A stretch of DNA of 17,608 nucleotides, from NCBI GenBank assembly GCA_913048145.1, contig CAJWVP010000013.1:1-17608 (forward strand), read 5' to 3'. A model generated the notes under the pieces. That model searched no databases and had not been told where the DNA came from. It saw only the letters and a program-made list of their open reading frames with translations. This stretch comes from an uncultured Rhodospirillaceae bacterium (GTDB lineage: Bacteria > Pseudomonadota > Alphaproteobacteria > Rhodospirillales > Casp-alpha2). Of the stretch, positions 14,430-17,608 are shown one piece after another (positions within the stretch are counted from its first letter, which is position 1; each line of letters starts with the position of its first letter). The position numbers and the translations under genes are program-made.

Positions 14430-15893
14430 ATGGCGTCGCTTGGACGGTACGAACGCAGCACCAATATCTGGCCCGGGTTCGTTGATGCCTTGGCGACCCT
14501 TCTAATGGTCATCATTTTCCTGTTGCTAATTTTCGTGCTCGCGCAGTTTTTCCTCGGCCAGGCTTTGTCGGGCCGTGATTCAGCCCTGCAGCGGTTGGAA
14601 ACTCAGGTCAGCGAACTGGCCGATCTCCTATCCTTGGAGAAGCGAGCCAATAAGAATTTGACCGATAATCTCGCCCAACTATCGGAACAATTGCAGTCCT
14701 CCGTCACGGATCGAGATGATCTTAACGCCACGGTCAGCGTACTGCGCACCACCCTTGGCGAAAACCAAGCGAAAATCGACAAGATGGTCCGTCAAATCAT
14801 CTCGGATAAAGAAGGGTTGCAACGCCAGGCTCTTGAAATCGCGTCCCTGAGCCAGGACGTGGATGCCCTTCGCGCCCTCCGAGCCGAGTTAGAAACACAG
14901 GTCTCCAACTTGGCAACCCGGGCCGCCATACTACGCGATACAATCAGCAAGGAGATAGATGTCCGCACAAGCATCGAACAAAAACTTAGCACGACCGTCG
15001 ATCAATTGGACGCCACCACGGACAGTCTCTCCAACATGAAACGCAAATTCGCAGACGCCAAAGACACCATCAGTATCACGATCGAGGAACTTGAAGCGGT
15101 CAAACGTGCGCAAACCAAAACCAAAGAGGAACTCGAGGCCTCCAAGTCCGCGCATCAATCCACATTGAGTGAACTGGAGACATCGCGTCAAATCGTTGGA
15201 AAATCTCAATCGGCGCTTCATGCCGTTCGAAAGACACTGCTTGCGGAGAAGGATCTTTCGAAGAGCGCGCGGGCGCAGATTGCGTTGCTCAACCAGCAGA
15301 TGTCGGCACTGCGCCGCCAGCTGGCGAATTTAGAGCAGGCCTTGGAAGTATCCGAGAAACTTAGCAAGGAACAGAAGACGCAGATCTTCAACTTGGGCAA
15401 GCGCTTGAACGCAGCGTTGGCCAGCAAACTACAGGAACTCTCGCGCTACCGTTCGGAGTTTTTTGGCCGATTGCGCGACGTCTTAGGCCGTCAGCAAGGT
15501 GTCCGGATAGTCGGCGACCGGTTCGTTTTTCAATCGGAAGTGCTCTTCGACAAAGGATCGGCCGAGATCGGCAAACCCGGCCAGGCGCAGTTAATCGCCC
15601 TGGCGGCGACGCTCCGGAACATCGGCGACAAAATTCCGGAGGATATCGATTGGGTGCTCCGCGTTGACGGTCACACGGATAGCGATCCCATCAACACCGT
15701 GCGGTTCCCATCAAACTGGGAACTCTCTTCCGCCCGCGCCATTGCCGTCGTGCAATCACTCATTACCAACGGCTTGCCGCCCAATCGGTTGGTTGCCGCG
15801 GGCTTCGGTAAATTTCAACCCATCGACCAGAAAACCGACGAGATTGCCAAACGGCGAAATCGGCGTATTGAATTGAAGCTGACACAACGTTAA
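14430..15893 (+). CDS. MotB-like protein with long coiled coil and OmpA domain
   Basis: 487 residues. One membrane segment (about 17-42) carries D19 near its start, matching the ion-carrying Asp of MotB. Residues about 45-345 are an almost unbroken heptad-rich coiled coil (for example residues VKRAQTKTKEELEASKSAH). From about 357 on is a MotB/OmpA peptidoglycan-binding domain with D417 in GHTDSDP and R436 in SSARAIAV, and NRRIELKL at the end. MotB and TolR have only short linkers here, so the coil is unusual. Orientation should be N-in, so the coil is periplasmic. AAGGA six bases before the ATG supports the start. It pairs with the preceding MotA-like protein. Confidence 0.86.
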   Translation: MASLGRYERSTNIWPGFVDALATLLMVIIFLLLIFVLAQFFLGQALSGRDSALQRLETQVSELADLLSLEKRANKNLTDNLAQLSEQLQSSVTDRDDLNATVSVLRTTLGENQAKIDKMVRQIISDKEGLQRQALEIASLSQDVDALRALRAELETQVSNLATRAAILRDTISKEIDVRTSIEQKLSTTVDQLDATTDSLSNMKRKFADAKDTISITIEELEAVKRAQTKTKEELEASKSAHQSTLSELETSRQIVGKSQSALHAVRKTLLAEKDLSKSARAQIALLNQQMSALRRQLANLEQALEVSEKLSKEQKTQIFNLGKRLNAALASKLQELSRYRSEFFGRLRDVLGRQQGVRIVGDRFVFQSEVLFDKGSAEIGKPGQAQLIALAATLRNIGDKIPEDIDWVLRVDGHTDSDPINTVRFPSNWELSSARAIAVVQSLITNGLPPNRLVAAGFGKFQPIDQKTDEIAKRRNRRIELKLTQR

Positions 15894-15940
15894 GAGGACG
15901 TTGTTTTGCCTCACATTGCGCGCGGAACCTAGCAAACCAA

Positions 15941-17149
15941 ATGCCGATCCTTTTTCTAATTGTCGTCGTCGACCTCATCGGATTTGGCATCATTATTCCG
16001 TTACTGCCGTTCTATGCGGAGTTCTTCGACGCGGATCCGGCGACGGTCGGCCTGATCATGGCGACCTATTCGATGACGCAATTCCTAGCCGCACCCTATT
16101 GGGGACAATTAAGCGATCGTATTGGCCGCCGGCCGGTCCTCTTGGTCAGTCTCGCCGGTTCGGCTGTGGCATATCTTTGGCTTGGTTTTGCGGACGAATT
16201 ATGGATCCTGTTCGCAGCACGGGCATTTGGCGGACTCATGGCCGGTAACATTTCCGCCGCCTTCGCCTATGTGGCGGACGTTACGACGCCCGAGAACCGA
16301 GCCAGGGGCATGGGCGTGATCGGCGCGGCCTTCGGCCTCGGGTTCATCATCGGCCCAGCGGTCGGAGGCATCTTGGCGGGCCCCGACCCGATTAACGCCG
16401 ATTATCAAAGTCCGGCCTTCGCCGCTGCCGGTCTGTCGGCGGTAGCGCTAGTATTGGGTATCGTCTTCCTAAAGGAATCCCTTTCGCAGGAGATTCGCGA
16501 TCGTTTGAATGCCCGAGCGAACGAAGGTCGAATGGCGCAGTTTCGCCGCAGCCTTGATTATCCCAACCTCCGCTTCCTCATTCTTATGTCCTTTCTGGCG
16601 ACTGTCGCCTTTGCCGGGCTAGAGGCCACATTCGCCATGTGGTCACGCCGCCAGTTCGGATGGGGGCCGGAACAGAACGGTTATCTATTTGCGTTTGTCG
16701 GAATCCTTGGTGCCTTCGTCCAAGGCGGTCTGGTTGGACGCCTCGCCAAACGTTTCGGAGAGACCCGCTTGATCATTCAAGGCGCGGGCGCTCTATGTCT
16801 CGGCGTGCTGCTTATCCCCTTTGCGGAAACCTGGCCCGTACTTATCATCGCCATGGCGGTGGCTGCCTATGGCTTCTCCATCATCTCGCCAGCGCTGAAC
16901 AGCGCCATTTCGCTTCGCGTCGATGAAGAGAACCAGGGTATGGTGATGGGCGTGACGCGCTCCGCGACGACCCTTGCCCGCGTTGCCGGACCAGCCCTAG
17001 CCGGGTTGTTATTCGCCGTCATGGGCAAGGACTGGCCCTATTACGCGGGTGCCGCCAGCATGGCGACGGTAATGGTCTTAGTTTGGCGCCGCAAAAAGGA
17101 ACTTAGCGACAAAGAGCAATCGGCCGCGAAAAACGCAAACGAGCCTTGA
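15941..17149 (+). CDS. MFS transporter, TetA-like DHA1 family
   Basis: 402 residues with about twelve membrane segments. Segment 1 begins at the first residues (DLIGFGIIIPLLPFYAEFF). The motif GQLSDRIGRRPVLL between segments 2 and 3 is MFS motif A, and the GLGFIIGPAVGG stretch in segment 5 fits drug:H+ antiporters. It resembles TetA-type multidrug exporters, but the substrate cannot be told. The first usable start in frame is the ATG at 15941; the ribosome-binding site is weak. It follows the MotB-like gene by 47 bases and may share its transcript, though a functional tie is unproven. The Lys/Glu-rich C-terminal tail is cytoplasmic. Confidence 0.9.
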   Translation: MPILFLIVVVDLIGFGIIIPLLPFYAEFFDADPATVGLIMATYSMTQFLAAPYWGQLSDRIGRRPVLLVSLAGSAVAYLWLGFADELWILFAARAFGGLMAGNISAAFAYVADVTTPENRARGMGVIGAAFGLGFIIGPAVGGILAGPDPINADYQSPAFAAAGLSAVALVLGIVFLKESLSQEIRDRLNARANEGRMAQFRRSLDYPNLRFLILMSFLATVAFAGLEATFAMWSRRQFGWGPEQNGYLFAFVGILGAFVQGGLVGRLAKRFGETRLIIQGAGALCLGVLLIPFAETWPVLIIAMAVAAYGFSIISPALNSAISLRVDEENQGMVMGVTRSATTLARVAGPALAGLLFAVMGKDWPYYAGAASMATVMVLVWRRKKELSDKEQSAAKNANEP

Positions 17150-17174
17150 CCCATGCCGCGCCATCGCCTAAATA
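17146..17174 (+). promoter_or_regulatory. Sigma70-type promoter of rpmE
   Basis: TTGACC (17146-17151) and TAAATA (17169-17174) are separated by exactly 17 bases. The predicted start near 17181 gives a leader of about 20 bases. It includes the GGAG ribosome-binding site at 17191-17194. The -35 box overlaps the stop of the transporter gene. Confidence 0.65.
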
Positions 17175-17201
17175 ACCTTCCCGTTTGATCGGAGCAAAAC
17201 G

Positions 17202-17429
17202 ATGAAAAAAGACATTCACCCGGAATATCATGAAATTACCGTCCAAATGACAGATGGAAGCAGCTTTACTACCCGCACCACGTGGGGCGATGCCGGGGAC
17301 ACCATGAAACTGGATGTCGACCCCCACAGCCACCCAGCGTGGACCGGCGGCGCGCACCGCTTGGTAGATACCGGCGGTCAGTTGGCGAAGTTCAATAAGC
17401 GCTTCAAGGATTTCGGCCTCGAGGGCTGA
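17202..17429 (+). CDS. rpmE: Ribosomal protein bL31
   Basis: 75 residues, starting MKKDIHPEYHEI as in bL31. The GGAG site seven bases upstream fixes the start. The zinc-binding Cys positions of the C+ form are replaced: Met16 and Asp18 in the first pair, and D40 and S43 in the second, so this is the zinc-free C- type. bL31 bridges the 50S and 30S subunits. It has its own promoter just inside the end of the transporter gene. Confidence 0.95.
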   Translation: MKKDIHPEYHEITVQMTDGSSFTTRTTWGDAGDTMKLDVDPHSHPAWTGGAHRLVDTGGQLAKFNKRFKDFGLEG

Positions 17430-17439
17430 TACGCGCTCT

Positions 17440-17463
17440 AGCCCCGGCTCACGGTGCCGGGCT
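17440..17463 (+). terminator. Hairpin after rpmE
   Basis: AGCCCCGGC and GCCGGGCT pair as an 8-bp stem with one bulged C, 10 bases after the rpmE stop. No T run follows, so it is either a weak terminator or a 3'-end stabiliser. Confidence 0.5.
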
Positions 17464-17538
17464 CACAATCACATATACGCACGAAATATACCTCTAACGG
17501 TAAATCGGCGCCGTTATCAAAGCGATATAACCCTTTTG

Positions 17539-17608
17539 ATGTGTTTATTTAATAAATTAAATATTAAAGATATTTGTGAAGACCTTCTCAACTTGGGATA
17601 TGAAAAAC
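17539..17608 (+). CDS. Possible start of a gene cut by the window edge
   Basis: From an ATG at 17539, 23 codons are open to the edge, giving a plausible helical N-terminus (MCLFNKLNIKDICEDLL...). The region is about a quarter G+C (20 of 78 bases in 17531-17608 by hand count), unlike the rest of the window. There is no clear ribosome-binding site. It could also be an A+T-rich promoter region with chance openness. Confidence 0.25.
   Translation, partial: MCLFNKLNIKDICEDLLNLGYEK

Noticed and set aside
13252..15893. Zorya anti-phage system (ZorA/ZorB)
   Set aside because: The pair resembles ZorA/ZorB in architecture, but no ZorC, ZorD or ZorE effector is next to it, the coiled coil is in the MotB-like rather than the MotA-like partner, and the neighbours are housekeeping genes.
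13252..15893. Flagellar MotA/MotB
   Set aside because: No flagellar genes are nearby, and the MotB-like protein has a roughly 300-residue coil absent from flagellar MotB.
17576..17608. Alternative GTG-initiated frame at the right edge
   Set aside because: Only eleven codons are visible, without a ribosome-binding site; the ATG frame at 17539 is a better, though still weak, candidate.

Overview
The window is a G+C-rich stretch of chromosome from an alphaproteobacterium, most like the Rhodospirillales. The assignment rests on gene order (yebC-ruvCAB-ybgC-tolQR; zapA-6S RNA-ygfA; thiE-efp-suhB), on a 6S RNA with alphaproteobacterial sequence blocks, and on the style of the proteins. No species can be named from the sequence alone. 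I see no mobile element, CRISPR array, tRNA or rRNA.

Left part (1-7363, all minus strand). Reading leftwards: a small coiled-coil gene, zapA, the 6S RNA, 5-formyl-THF cyclo-ligase and a YmdB-type metallophosphoesterase form one block driven from about 7410-7436. After a 140-base gap comes yebC-ruvC-ruvA-ruvB-ybgC-tolQ-tolR-tolA, a tightly packed run with gaps of 1-28 bases and two short overlaps. It joins Holliday-junction processing (RuvABC) to the Tol-Pal envelope-constriction motor. tolA is cut by the window edge.

Middle (7364-12151, plus strand). A 307-base gap separates the leftward block from gap (GAPDH), which has its own intrinsic terminator. A flavin reductase-like gene follows, then a small conserved-looking unknown gene that overlaps thiE, then efp (elongation factor P) and a suhB-type inositol monophosphatase. 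The tkt, pgk and fba genes that often accompany gap and thiE in alphaproteobacteria are absent here.

Right part (12281-17429, plus strand). Three genes look like an uncharacterised envelope motor: a secreted protein with a Pro/Ala/Lys-rich linker and a divergent OmpA domain; a MotA/TolQ-like membrane protein with a cytoplasmic helical tail; and a MotB-like protein with a membrane Asp, a roughly 300-residue coiled coil and a C-terminal OmpA peptidoglycan-binding domain. A TetA-like MFS transporter and rpmE (ribosomal protein L31) follow; rpmE has a clear promoter of its own. The last ~80 bases are sharply A+T-rich and may hold the start of a gene cut by the window edge.

The strongest candidate for new biology is the stator-like module at 12281-15893. 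It is distinct from the Tol stator at 381-1569 and has no companion gene that would give it a known name.
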